Assembly: GCF_000384035.1 (NCBI RefSeq)
Contig: NZ_KB913024.1
Coordinates: forward strand, 2,650,305 to 2,714,304
DNA length: 64,000 nucleotides
Direction of reading: 5' to 3'
Source of the DNA: Actinopolyspora mortivallis DSM 44261
GTDB taxonomy: Bacteria; Actinomycetota; Actinomycetes; Mycobacteriales; Pseudonocardiaceae
The position numbers and the translations under genes are program-made. The notes beneath the pieces were generated by a model that saw only the letters and a list, made by a program, of their open reading frames with translations, was not told the DNA's origin and ran no database searches. Shown here piece by piece: positions 56,179 through 64,000 of this stretch (the stretch's first letter is position 1; every line of letters begins with the position of its first letter).

Positions 56179-57294
56179 ATGCGCGCCGCCGTACACACCG
56201 CCCCCAACGAACCGTTGCGGCTGGAGAACGTCGAACACGCCGACCCCGCCGACGACGAGGTGCTCGTCGAGGTCACCTCGTGCGGGGCCTGTCATTCGGA
56301 CCTGCACGTCAACAAGGGCGAACTGCCCTTTCCCACGCCCGCCGTGCTCGGGCACGAGGTGGCCGGGGTGGTCGCCGGAACGGGGCGCGCGGTCAGCGGG
56401 CTCTCCCCCGGTGACCGGGTGGTCACGAGCTTCATCATGCCCTGCGGAAGGTGCGCGCAGTGCGCGGCGGGCAACGAGGAGATCTGTCTGGAGTTCTTCG
56501 CCCACAACCGCGCGAAGGGACAGCTCTACGACGGTCGGAGCAGGTTGTCCTTCCCGGACGGCACCCCGGTGTGGATGTACTCGATGGGCGGGCTGGCCGA
56601 GCGGGTGGTCACCCCCGCCACCTCGGTGTACCGGGTACCCGAGGGAGTCGAGCTCTCCGACGTCGCCGCGGTGGGGTGTTCGACCATGACGGCCTACGGG
56701 GCGCTGCGCCACGCCGCCGACATCCGGGTGGGGGACAAGGTGGCCGTGATCGCCGCCGGAGGTGTGGGCTCCGCCCTGATCCAGCTGGCCCGCGTGTTCG
56801 GCGCCTCCGAGATCATCGCCGTGGACATCGGCACGGAGAAACTGGAGGCGGCCGTGCGCCTGGGTGCCACGGCCACCGTGAACTCCGCCGAGGTCACCGA
56901 CCCCGCCGAGGCGATCCGGGAACACACCGGGGGACGTGGCGTCGACGTGGCCTTCGAGGCGCTGGGATCGACCACCACCTTCGAGGTCGCCAGGGACTCG
57001 GTGGTCGAAGGGGGGCAGGTCGTGGTGGTGGGCATCGCCCCACCCGGCTCGACGGGAGAGGTGAACCTGGCCACGATCGCCCGGCGCAAACTGCGGGTGC
57101 AGGGCTCCTACGGGGCCAAGCCACGCCGGGACATGCCGGTGCTGCTGGACCTGGTCGCCCGTGGCCTGCTGCGACCGCAGGACACGGTGAGCGGACACTA
57201 CTCCCTGGACGAGGTGAACGAGGCCTTCGGCGCGCTGGACCGCGGGGAGATCCGGGGGCGGGCGGTCATCGACGTGGCTCGTCAGTCGGAGTGA
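56179..57294 (+). CDS. Zinc-dependent alcohol dehydrogenase (MDR superfamily)
   Basis: A 371-residue medium-chain dehydrogenase. Catalytic zinc ligands lie in VTSCGACHSDLHV and VLGHEVAGVV. The structural zinc is held by CGRCAQCAAGNEEIC. The NAD(P) loop is VAVIAAGGVGSALIQLARVF. Substrate unknown; class III-like aldehyde/alcohol oxidations are possible. AGGAG lies 7 nt before the ATG. It is transcribed against ndk and DUF4233, between genes that are normally contiguous, and so is probably a lineage-specific insertion. Confidence 0.9.
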   Translation: MRAAVHTAPNEPLRLENVEHADPADDEVLVEVTSCGACHSDLHVNKGELPFPTPAVLGHEVAGVVAGTGRAVSGLSPGDRVVTSFIMPCGRCAQCAAGNEEICLEFFAHNRAKGQLYDGRSRLSFPDGTPVWMYSMGGLAERVVTPATSVYRVPEGVELSDVAAVGCSTMTAYGALRHAADIRVGDKVAVIAAGGVGSALIQLARVFGASEIIAVDIGTEKLEAAVRLGATATVNSAEVTDPAEAIREHTGGRGVDVAFEALGSTTTFEVARDSVVEGGQVVVVGIAPPGSTGEVNLATIARRKLRVQGSYGAKPRRDMPVLLDLVARGLLRPQDTVSGHYSLDEVNEAFGALDRGEIRGRAVIDVARQSE

Positions 57295-57301
57295 CCCTTC
57301 G

Positions 57302-57351
57302 CGTGCGGGTCGCGAGGGCTTCCGCGCCGCCTCGCCCTCGCGGCCCGCACG
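57302..57351. terminator. Long hairpin between adh and DUF4233
   Basis: Arms 57302-57319 and 57334-57351 pair over 18 bp with one mismatch, loop 14 nt. It lies directly after the alcohol dehydrogenase stop, between convergent genes. Confidence 0.75.
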
Positions 57352-57388
57352 GATGAGCCGGTTGGTCGGGAACGCGTGGCGGGCGGAC

Positions 57389-57853
57389 TCACCCCCGGGG
57401 CGGATGGCCGGGAGGATGACCGAGCTGGTCGGCCAACCTGCCCTCCCGCATCCGTGTGGCGACGTCGTGGCGCAGATACAGGATGTAGCCCCAGACACCG
57501 GCGAAGAGCAGACCCATGACGCCGATCGCAGGGTGCACCGCGAAACACCCGATCAGCGCGAGCTGCAACACCAAGGCCACGCCGAGGCCCCAGCGGCGCC
57601 GCTGCACGAACCCGGCCAGCAACAACAGCACCGTCAGCACGGCCACCACGGCGAAACCGACGCTGCCGACGCCCGAACCGAGCTGCCAGACCACCGGCAG
57701 CGCCAGCCCGAACACCACGAACTCCAGCACCAGGGTGCCCGCCATGACCCCGCGCAGCCCCTTCCACGGGTCGCGGACGTCGGGCGGGGCCTGCGGCAGT
57801 CCCCGCTCCCTTCCGCCGGAGGACTGTCCACCGTTCCCGCCTGCGGAGCTCAC
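57389..57853 (-). CDS. DUF4233 membrane protein
   Basis: A 154-residue protein with four hydrophobic helices (MAGTLVLEFVVFGLALPVV, VGFAVVAVLTVLLLLAGFV, LGVALVLQLALIGCFAVHP, AIGVMGLLFAGVWGYILYL). DPWKGLRGVMAG before the first helix is the DUF4233 hallmark. The gene typically lies between folC and ndk in actinobacteria. Function unknown. Its GTG overlaps the folC stop by 4 nt. Confidence 0.88.
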   Translation of the reverse strand: MSSAGGNGGQSSGGRERGLPQAPPDVRDPWKGLRGVMAGTLVLEFVVFGLALPVVWQLGSGVGSVGFAVVAVLTVLLLLAGFVQRRRWGLGVALVLQLALIGCFAVHPAIGVMGLLFAGVWGYILYLRHDVATRMREGRLADQLGHPPGHPPRG

Positions 57854-59226
57854 GAGGGCTCCTTGCCGAACAGGGCGCGGGCCTCCCCGGCCGTGACCAC
57901 CGAACCCGTGATCACGATGCCCGCACCGGAGAGGGACTCGTTGGGGTCGGTGGTCTGCTCGGCGAGAGTGATCGCCGAGGCCACCGCGTCGTCCAACCTG
58001 GGCTCCACGTGCACCCGTTCCCGGCCGAACAGCTCCTCGGCCAGGCTCGCGAGTTCCTCGGGGGCCGTGGAACGCGGGGAGGAGTTGCGTGTGACCACGA
58101 GTTCCTCCACCACCTGTTCCAGTTCGGTGAGGATGCCCCGGGCGTCCTTGTCACTCATCACCCCGACCACGCCGACCAGTTTACGGAAGGAGAACTCGGA
58201 GCCGACCGCGTCGGCCAGCGCCCGTGCCCCGTGGGGGTTGTGCGCGGCGTCCACCAGCACCGTGGGGGCCGTGCGCACCCGCTCCAGCCGTCCGGGGGTG
58301 ACCATCCCCGCGAAGGCCTCCCGCACCTGTTCGATGTCGAGCTGCCGTTCGGCTCCCGCACCGAAGAACGCCTCCACCGAGGCGAGCGCCAGGGCCGCGT
58401 TGTGGGCCTGGTGTTCGCCGTGCACCGGCAGGAAGACGTCCTCGTAGGTGCCGCCCAGTCCCTGCAACCGCAGCATCTGGCCGCCGACCGCGACGGAGCG
58501 CTCCAGCACCCCGAACTCGTGACCCTGGCGGGCGACGGTGGCGTCCATCTCGGCGACCCTGCGCAGGATGGGCTCCTGGGCCTCCTCGCTCTGGGAGGCC
58601 ATCACGACCACGGAGTCCTTCTTGATGATGCCGGCCTTCTCCGCGGCGATGCCCGCGATGTCGGAGCCGAGGTACTCGGCGTGGTCCAACGAGACCGGGC
58701 ACAGCACGGCCACCTGGGCGTCGGCCACGTTGGTCGCGTCCCAGCTGCCCCCGAGTCCGACCTCGAGCACGGCCGCCTCCACGGGCGCTTCGGCGAAGGC
58801 CGCGAAGGCCATACCGGTCAGCACCTCGAACTTGCTCATCGGGACCTCGCTGTTCGAGTCCACGATGGACACGTAGGGGGCGATGTCCCGGTAGGCCTCG
58901 ACGTAGGACTCGGGGCTGATCGGCCCCCCGTCGATGTTGATCCGCTCGGTGACCAGTTGCAGATGCGGGCTGCTGTAGCGCCCCACACGCAGACCGATCC
59001 TGCTCAGCAGGGCGTCGATCATGCGTGCCGTGGAGGACTTGCCGTTCGTCCCGGCGACGTGCACCACCGGGTAGCCCCGCTGGGGCTCGGCCAGCAGGTC
59101 GGTCAACGCCCGGATCCGGTCCAGCGAGGGCTCGATCCTGGTCTCCGGCCAGCGCTCGTTGAGCTCGGACTCGACGACCCGCAGCTCGCGCAGCTCGGAG
59201 GGTTCGGAGTCGGCCACGTACAACAC
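57850..59226 (-). CDS. folC: Folylpolyglutamate/dihydrofolate synthase
   Basis: A 458-residue Mur-ligase-fold enzyme that adds glutamate to folates and can make dihydrofolate from dihydropteroate. The P-loop is VVHVAGTNGKSSTARMIDAL. YSSPHLQLVTERINIDG and AVLEVGLGGSWDATNVADA follow. TVLVDAAHNPHGARALADAV is in the C-terminal domain. GTG (59226) and TTG (59223) are both close to GGAGG; the TTG has the better spacing, so the start is uncertain by one codon. It lies 48 nt after valS. Confidence 0.95.
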   Translation of the reverse strand: MLYVADSEPSELRELRVVESELNERWPETRIEPSLDRIRALTDLLAEPQRGYPVVHVAGTNGKSSTARMIDALLSRIGLRVGRYSSPHLQLVTERINIDGGPISPESYVEAYRDIAPYVSIVDSNSEVPMSKFEVLTGMAFAAFAEAPVEAAVLEVGLGGSWDATNVADAQVAVLCPVSLDHAEYLGSDIAGIAAEKAGIIKKDSVVVMASQSEEAQEPILRRVAEMDATVARQGHEFGVLERSVAVGGQMLRLQGLGGTYEDVFLPVHGEHQAHNAALALASVEAFFGAGAERQLDIEQVREAFAGMVTPGRLERVRTAPTVLVDAAHNPHGARALADAVGSEFSFRKLVGVVGVMSDKDARGILTELEQVVEELVVTRNSSPRSTAPEELASLAEELFGRERVHVEPRLDDAVASAITLAEQTTDPNESLSGAGIVITGSVVTAGEARALFGKEPS

Positions 59227-59274
59227 TCTCCTCCCGGGTGCGGGGGCCGCACGGGCCCCCGCACCGCGACACGC

Positions 59275-61923
59275 TCACGACTCCGGAAGTGACTCCAGTC
59301 GGGTGTTGAGGCGCTCGATCTCGGCGAGCGCCGTCTGTCTGCGCGACCGGATCTTGTCCACGACCTCGGCCGGAGCCTTCTCGGTGAACGACGGGTTGTT
59401 CAGTTTCTTCTCGGTGCCGTCCAGTTCCTTGCGGGCCGCCTCCAGGTCCTTGGTGAGACGCTTGCGCTCGGCGGCGACGTCCACGGCCCCGGAGAGGTCG
59501 ATCCCCACGGTGACCTCGCCGTCGGCCAGCCCCACCCGCATGGAGGAGGAGGCGTTGAAGCCCTCGCCGGGCGCGTCGAGCCTGGCCAGGGAACGGACGG
59601 CGGGCAGGTGCCCGACGAGACCCACCGTCTCCAACCCCTCCAGGTCGGCGGCCACCCGTTGGTTCGGTTTGACCCCCTGGTCGGCCCGGAAACGACGGAT
59701 CTCGGTGACCAGACGCCGCAGCGCGTCGATCCGACCCGCCGCGGCGGCGTCCGCCGGTTCCCCGGTGGGAACCGGCCACTCGGCGACGACGACCGACTCC
59801 CGCCCCGTCAGCGCCGTCCACAGCACCTCGGTGACGAAGGGAGTGATCGGGTGCAGCAGGCGCAGCAGCACGTCGAGCACCCGCCCCAGCACGGCCCTGG
59901 TGTGCTCGGCGCGCCGACCGCCCTCGTCGAGCTGGACCTTGGACAGCTCCACGTACCAGTCGCAGAACTCGTCCCAGGTGAAGTGGTACAGCGCCTCCAC
60001 CGTCTTGGCGAACTGGAAGTCCTCCAGCAGCTCGTCCACCTCGGTGACCAACGCGTCGCACCGGTCGAGGATCCACCGGTCCGCGTCGGTGAGTTCGGCG
60101 CGGTCCGGAAGCCGCTCGGGAGCGAAGGCGTCCTTGCCCAGCGCGAACCTGGTCGCGTTGAACAGCTTGGTCACGAAACTGCGCGCCCCGGCGACCCACT
60201 CGTCGCTCATCGGGGCGTCGGCACCGGGGTTGGCGCCCCTGGCGAGGGTGAAGCGCACGGCGTCGGTGCCGTAGGTGTCGATCCACTGCAACGGGTCGAC
60301 GGTGTTGCCGGAGGACTTCGACATCTTCTTGCCGTGCTTGTCCCGGACGATGCCGTGCAGCGCGATCCTGCGGAACGGCACCGCCTCCTCCGGCGAGCGG
60401 TCGGACATCCCGTACAGGCCGAGCATCATCATCCGCGCGACCCAGAAGAACAGGATGTCGTAACCGGTGACGAGCACGCTGGTCGGGTAGAACTTGCGCA
60501 GGTCGGCCGTGTCGTCGGGCCAGCCCATCGTGGAGAACGGCCACAGCCCGGAGGAGAACCACGTGTCCAGCACGTCCTCGTCCTGGTGCCAGCCCTCCCC
60601 GGTGGGTGGCTCCTCGTCCGGGCCGACGCAGACGACCTCCCCGTTCGGCCCGTACCAGATCGGGATGCGGTGACCCCACCACATCTGCCGGGAGATCGCC
60701 CAGTCGTGCAGGTTGTCGATCCAGTCGAAGTAGCGCTTGGCCAGTTCGGGTGGGTGCACCTCGACCCGCCCGTCGCGCACGGCGTCCCCGGCCGCCTTGG
60801 CCAGCGGCCCCACCCTGACGAACCACTGCATGGACAACCGGGGCTCGATCGGCTCCTTCGAGCGGGAGCTGTGCCCGACGCTGTGCACGTAGGGGCGCTT
60901 CTCCGCGACGATGCGCCCCTGCTCCCGCAGGGCCTCCCGCACCGCCTCGCGGGCCTCGAACCGGTCCATTCCGTCGAACCGGGTGCCGGTGTCCGCGATA
61001 CGCCCCCCTTCGTCCATGATCGTCGGCATCGGCAGGTCGTGTCGACGCCCGATCTCGAAGTCGTTGGGGTCGTGGGCGGGGGTGACCTTCACCGCACCGC
61101 TGCCGAAGGTGGGATCCACGTGTTCGTCGGCGATGACGGGGATCGTCCGGCCCGTCAGCGGAAGCTCGATCTCGGTGCCGACCAGGTGCCTGTACCGGTC
61201 GTCCTCGGGGTGTACCGCCACGGCGGTGTCACCGAGCATGGTTTCGACGCGGGTGGTGGCGACCTCGAGAGCGGAGTCCCCGTCGCCGTAGCGCATCGTG
61301 ACGAGCTCGCCCTCGACCTCGCGGTGTTCGACCTCGATGTCCGAGATCGCGGTGCGCATGTTCGGCGACCAGTTGACCAGCTGTTCGGCACGGTAGATCA
61401 GCCCGTCCTCGTAGAGCCGTTTGAACATCGTGTTCACGGCCCGGGACAGCCCCGCGTCCATGGTGAAACGCTCGCGGGACCAGTCCACACCGTCCCCGAG
61501 ACGGCGCATCTGGGACAGGATCGCTCCCCCGTGCTGTTCCTTCCACTGCCACACCCGTTCCAGGAAGCCTTCCCGGCCGAGTTCACGGTGGTCGATGCCC
61601 TCTTCCCGCAGCTGGCGTTCCACCAGAGCCTGGACCGCGATACTGGCGTGGTCCATGCCCGGCAGCCAGAGGGCCTCGTAGCCCTGCATCCGACGCCGAC
61701 GCGTGAGCAGGTCCATCAGCGTGTGCTCGAACGCGTGGCCGATGTGCAGGCTTCCCGTGACGTTCGGCGGGGGGATGACGATCGAGAACGGCGGGCGGTC
61801 GCTGTTCGCGTCAGCCTCGAAGTAGCCGGCATCCACCCAGCGTTGGTACAGCTCGGCCTCTACGTCGGCCGGGTTCCAGGTCGACGGAAGTTCACGGCGC
61901 TGTGCTGGGCTGGTCTGTGTCAC
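59275..61923 (-). CDS. valS: Valyl-tRNA synthetase
   Basis: An 882-residue class I synthetase. The HIGH motif is [20 protein letters not shown] and the KMSKS motif is [23 protein letters not shown]1 editing domain lies between them ([20 protein letters not shown]). The C-terminal coiled coil typical of ValRS is visible ([20 protein letters not shown]). GTG start. First gene of valS-folC-DUF4233. A divergent gene begins 87 nt upstream. Confidence 0.97.
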   Translation of the reverse strand: MTQTSPAQRRELPSTWNPADVEAELYQRWVDAGYFEADANSDRPPFSIVIPPPNVTGSLHIGHAFEHTLMDLLTRRRRMQGYEALWLPGMDHASIAVQALVERQLREEGIDHRELGREGFLERVWQWKEQHGGAILSQMRRLGDGVDWSRERFTMDAGLSRAVNTMFKRLYEDGLIYRAEQLVNWSPNMRTAISDIEVEHREVEGELVTMRYGDGDSALEVATTRVETMLGDTAVAVHPEDDRYRHLVGTEIELPLTGRTIPVIADEHVDPTFGSGAVKVTPAHDPNDFEIGRRHDLPMPTIMDEGGRIADTGTRFDGMDRFEAREAVREALREQGRIVAEKRPYVHSVGHSSRSKEPIEPRLSMQWFVRVGPLAKAAGDAVRDGRVEVHPPELAKRYFDWIDNLHDWAISRQMWWGHRIPIWYGPNGEVVCVGPDEEPPTGEGWHQDEDVLDTWFSSGLWPFSTMGWPDDTADLRKFYPTSVLVTGYDILFFWVARMMMLGLYGMSDRSPEEAVPFRRIALHGIVRDKHGKKMSKSSGNTVDPLQWIDTYGTDAVRFTLARGANPGADAPMSDEWVAGARSFVTKLFNATRFALGKDAFAPERLPDRAELTDADRWILDRCDALVTEVDELLEDFQFAKTVEALYHFTWDEFCDWYVELSKVQLDEGGRRAEHTRAVLGRVLDVLLRLLHPITPFVTEVLWTALTGRESVVVAEWPVPTGEPADAAAAGRIDALRRLVTEIRRFRADQGVKPNQRVAADLEGLETVGLVGHLPAVRSLARLDAPGEGFNASSSMRVGLADGEVTVGIDLSGAVDVAAERKRLTKDLEAARKELDGTEKKLNNPSFTEKAPAEVVDKIRSRRQTALAEIERLNTRLESLPES

Positions 61924-62010
61924 ACCGGGATTCTACGAACCCCTTCGGGCATCCTTGTACGGTGCTGGGCCTCAACGGCGGATCCGAGTGTGGAAGGCGG
62001 CTCGCGAACC

Positions 62011-62688
62011 ATGAACGACACTGTTCTCGACCGGGTGAGGGACGGCCACCACACCCTGTTGGACCTGGTCAGCGAACTGGAGCCCGCGGAGTTCCGCGCG
62101 GACTCCCGACTGCCTGGTTGGTCCCGTGCGCACGTGGTCGCCCATCTGGCGAACAACGCCATCGCCCTGGCGAACATGACCAGCGCCGCCGGTCGGGGGG
62201 AACTCGTCGACCCCTATCCCGCCGGGGACCGGGACGAGGCGATCGAACGCGACGCGGCCCAGGAGAGCATCGCGCTGGTGCAACAGTTGGCGACCTCACA
62301 GGCCCAGCTGGAGATCGTCTGGGACTCGGTGGCCGAGCGGGACTGGCAGCGTCCGGTGCGTTTCCGTGACGGCACCGTGGCGGACCTGGTGCTGTGCCGC
62401 TGGCGCGAACTGGAGATCCACACGGTCGACCTCGACCTCGACCACACCGAACAGCACTGGACGCCGGAGTTCTGCGAGCACGCGATCGACTTCCTGCTGC
62501 CGCGTCTGGAGGGGGCCGGGGTGGTGCTCGCCCCCGAGGAGCTGGATCGGACCTGGCAGCTCGGGGACTCCCCCACCCGGAGGATCACGGGCTCGTGCCG
62601 GGAGATCGCGTGCTGGATGGCCGGGCGCACCCCGCGGCGGCTCCCGGACGGCGACGGGCCGCTGCCCGAGCTGGGGCCGTGGCCGTGA
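62011..62688 (+). CDS. Mycothiol-dependent maleylpyruvate isomerase-family enzyme
   Basis: 225 residues. LPGWSRAHVVAHLANNAIAL carries the metal-binding histidine of the DinB-like MDMPI N-terminal domain. LCRWRELEIHTVDLDLDHTE carries the second part of the metal site. Family members use mycothiol, a thiol confined to actinobacteria, to isomerise maleylpyruvate or for less defined thiol transfers. The ATG at 62011 follows GGAAGG at some distance. It stands alone, divergent from valS; without gentisate-pathway genes nearby the substrate is open. Confidence 0.85.
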   Translation: MNDTVLDRVRDGHHTLLDLVSELEPAEFRADSRLPGWSRAHVVAHLANNAIALANMTSAAGRGELVDPYPAGDRDEAIERDAAQESIALVQQLATSQAQLEIVWDSVAERDWQRPVRFRDGTVADLVLCRWRELEIHTVDLDLDHTEQHWTPEFCEHAIDFLLPRLEGAGVVLAPEELDRTWQLGDSPTRRITGSCREIACWMAGRTPRRLPDGDGPLPELGPWP

Positions 62689-62755
62689 GCAACACCCGGG
62701 AAGGCGGGCGGTGCGGGCGACCGAGGTCCGCTCCGAACCCGCCCGGTCCGGAAGG

Positions 62756-63349
62756 CTACTCGGCGGGCAGGTTCTCCAGCATCATGCCCGCGATCCTGTC
62801 CGACATGGCACACGGCCGCGCGTACTCCGGATCGTCCCTACCGTCCGTGCCGATAGCGAAAGAAACATAGATCACGTCCTCGCGTGATGTTCCGACGATC
62901 GTCGAGCATCTCGTTTCGGTTTTTCCGTTTCCGTGCACGGCGGGATACTCCTTCACCTCGTGCGTCGGCTCACCGTCCGCAGTACTGGTGTAAGCAGCGA
63001 ATTTCAATCCCTGCTTCTGGGTGGTATCCGGAGCGAGAACGACAGAGAAACTCTCGTTCTTCCACCGACACTGCTCCTGCCCCCATGCCGACTCGCCGTC
63101 CGGCTGAGGCCGGCCCGCTCCGAGACGTTCGACCTGCCGCCGGGTGAGCAGCTCGCACGGACCGAAGGCCGCGGACAGGTCCAACGCCTCGGGGACGGCG
63201 AAGGGATCCCCGGAAGGAGCCTCGGAACTCTTCGCTACTCCTCCGCCGGAACCGTCCTTCGCCCTGTCGGGGGACTCTCCACCACAAGCCGTCACCGTGC
63301 ACAGACACACCACGGCCAGCAGTCCGCGAATACTACGATGCGGCGTCAC
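62756..63349 (-). CDS. DUF3558 lipoprotein
   Basis: A 197-residue predicted lipoprotein. The lipobox is LCTVTACGG near residue 22, with the cysteine to be lipidated. ALDLSAAFGPCELLTRRQVE starts the DUF3558 domain. CSTIVGTSREDVIYVSFAIG and ARPCAMSDRIAGMMLENLP end it with conserved cysteines. DUF3558 proteins are surface lipoproteins of Pseudonocardiales and mycobacteria with unknown role. Its ATG overlaps the stop of the small helical-protein gene by 4 nt. Confidence 0.88.
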   Translation of the reverse strand: MTPHRSIRGLLAVVCLCTVTACGGESPDRAKDGSGGGVAKSSEAPSGDPFAVPEALDLSAAFGPCELLTRRQVERLGAGRPQPDGESAWGQEQCRWKNESFSVVLAPDTTQKQGLKFAAYTSTADGEPTHEVKEYPAVHGNGKTETRCSTIVGTSREDVIYVSFAIGTDGRDDPEYARPCAMSDRIAGMMLENLPAE

Positions 63350-63627
63350 GACCGGCCCATCCTGTTGGCTTCCTCGACACGCTGGGTGTCTGTGATCGCC
63401 TGCTGTACGGCGGCCTTGAAGTCATCGACCCACTTGATCACACCCTCGGCCGTGTCGAACAGGCTGTTCTCTCCGCCCTGAGCACGCTGGGCGATACTCC
63501 TGGTGATCTGTGCGGTCACCTCGTCGTAGGCAGGCGGCTGAGCATAAGAAAGCCGCTGGGCAAGCTGTTGAGCTTGCGCATACTCACTCCGCACCCGGTC
63601 CAACCCCGCCAGCAACCGAGGCAACAT
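63346..63627 (-). CDS. Small helical protein paired with the DUF3558 lipoprotein
   Basis: About 93 residues, almost wholly helical (LPRLLAGLDRVRSEYAQAQQ, then DTAEGVIKWVDDFKAAVQQA). Size and amphipathic character recall ESX/WXG100-type or PE-like helpers of surface proteins, but no WXG turn is present. The ATG at 63627 is used; the longer frame upstream runs through a 30-bp palindrome and is unlikely to be translated. Cotranscribed with the lipoprotein gene (4-nt overlap). Confidence 0.62.
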   Translation of the reverse strand: MLPRLLAGLDRVRSEYAQAQQLAQRLSYAQPPAYDEVTAQITRSIAQRAQGGENSLFDTAEGVIKWVDDFKAAVQQAITDTQRVEEANRMGRS

Positions 63628-63642
63628 CTCCGGCTGTACGCC

Positions 63643-63672
63643 ACGTGGCGGTTTCCCGGGAAACCGCCACGT
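63643..63672. terminator. Perfect 30-bp palindrome after the YgjP-type gene
   Basis: ACGTGGCGGTTTCCC and its exact complement abut without a loop base (centre 63657/63658). It starts at the stop codon of the metallopeptidase gene and ends 15 nt before the next start. It could end transcription of the upstream gene or serve as an operator for the two downstream genes. Confidence 0.5.
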
Positions 63673-64000
63673 CAGCCCAGCCACAGTTCCGCTCCCGACC
63701 CGGCCAGGCGCTGTTTGCGCTGTTCGTAGTCCGGCAGGGCACGTTCCACCAACCGCCAGAAGGCCGGCGTGTGGTGCGCCTGGGTGGCGTGCGCGAGTTC
63801 GTGCACCAGCACGTAGTCGAGCGGGCTCGGGGGTGGCTGCATCACGGCCCAGTGCGGGTTCAAGCGGGAACCCGTGCCCAGCGATCCCCACCGGTAGCCC
63901 AGATCGCGCACGTCCAGCCGCTCCACAACCCTCCGGAGGAGTTTCCGGCTACGCTTCGGCACGGACGCTCGCCACGAAGGACCGCCACCGGCCAGTTGGC
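63672..64000 (-). CDS. YgjP/SprT-type metal-dependent hydrolase (partial)
   Basis: The C-terminal 109 or so residues of a DUF45/YgjP-like metallopeptidase; the frame is open through the window edge. VRDLGYRWGSLGTGSRLN and LDYVLVHELAHATQAHHTPA show the HExxH zinc motif and the following conserved His. The end, FWRLVERALPDYEQRKQRLA, is characteristic. Members are thought to be cytoplasmic zinc proteins of unclear substrate. The N-terminus lies outside the window. Confidence 0.88.
   Translation of the reverse strand, partial: QLAGGGPSWRASVPKRSRKLLRRVVERLDVRDLGYRWGSLGTGSRLNPHWAVMQPPPSPLDYVLVHELAHATQAHHTPAFWRLVERALPDYEQRKQRLAGSGAELWLG

Overview
High-GC actinobacterial chromosome segment. The G+C-rich sequence, frequent GTG starts, 4-nt stop/start overlaps, a mycothiol-dependent maleylpyruvate-isomerase-type enzyme, a DUF3558 lipoprotein, a RamB-type regulator and the gene orders valS-folC-DUF4233-ndk, rne-rplU-rpmA-obgE-proB-proA and nadD-rsfS-phosphatase point to Actinomycetia, most likely the Pseudonocardiales/Actinopolyspora area. 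The genus is my inference.

Layout. 1-1471: end of the sulfate-activation/siroheme genes (cysN, CbiX-type chelatase). 1555-3485: an FkbM methyltransferase and a secreted protein with an elaborate upstream inverted repeat. 4091-11415: two large proteins holding five ADP-ribosylglycohydrolase (ARH) modules. The first begins with a type VII-secretion-associated domain. Two modules keep the metal-binding motifs and three have lost them. 11484-18177: a crotonase, a barstar-like protein with small membrane ORFs, and a valine-degradation operon (mmsA, acyl-CoA dehydrogenase, 3-hydroxyisobutyryl-CoA hydrolase, mmsB). 18692-21600: isocitrate lyase divergent from a RamB/ScfR-type regulator. 21748-33896: lepA, VOC protein, an SPFH/ribbon-helix-helix pair, rpsT, holA, threonine synthase behind an S-box (SAM) riboswitch, comEC/comEA, DegV, phosphatase and rsfS.

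34061-35967: a small AT-richer element inserted at the 3' end of nadD. It is bounded by 68-bp direct repeats (one mismatch), carries a secreted-protein/membrane-protein pair and the catalytic-tyrosine end of a broken tyrosine integrase, and has paired TGTACC repeats at both ends. 35896-38818: nadD, ferredoxin, P450, TetR. 38935-45838: proA, a RecQ helicase with a phosphoribosyltransferase-like tail, proB, obgE, rpmA, rplU. 46129-48215: a three-gene envelope operon (DUF6230, DUF6114 and a third protein) lying between rplU and rne. 48615-54776: rne and two linked radical-SAM genes. 54978-61923: GNAT, ndk, an alcohol dehydrogenase on the opposite strand, DUF4233, folC, valS. 62011-64000: a mycothiol-dependent enzyme, a DUF3558 lipoprotein, a small helical protein and a partial YgjP-type metallopeptidase.

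Most of the window is conserved housekeeping sequence. The unusual parts are the multi-ARH locus, the nadD-integrated element, the SAM riboswitch on thrC, the SPFH/RHH pair with a palindromic operator, and the envelope operon between rne and rplU. All calls come from reading the sequence; no database search was run.
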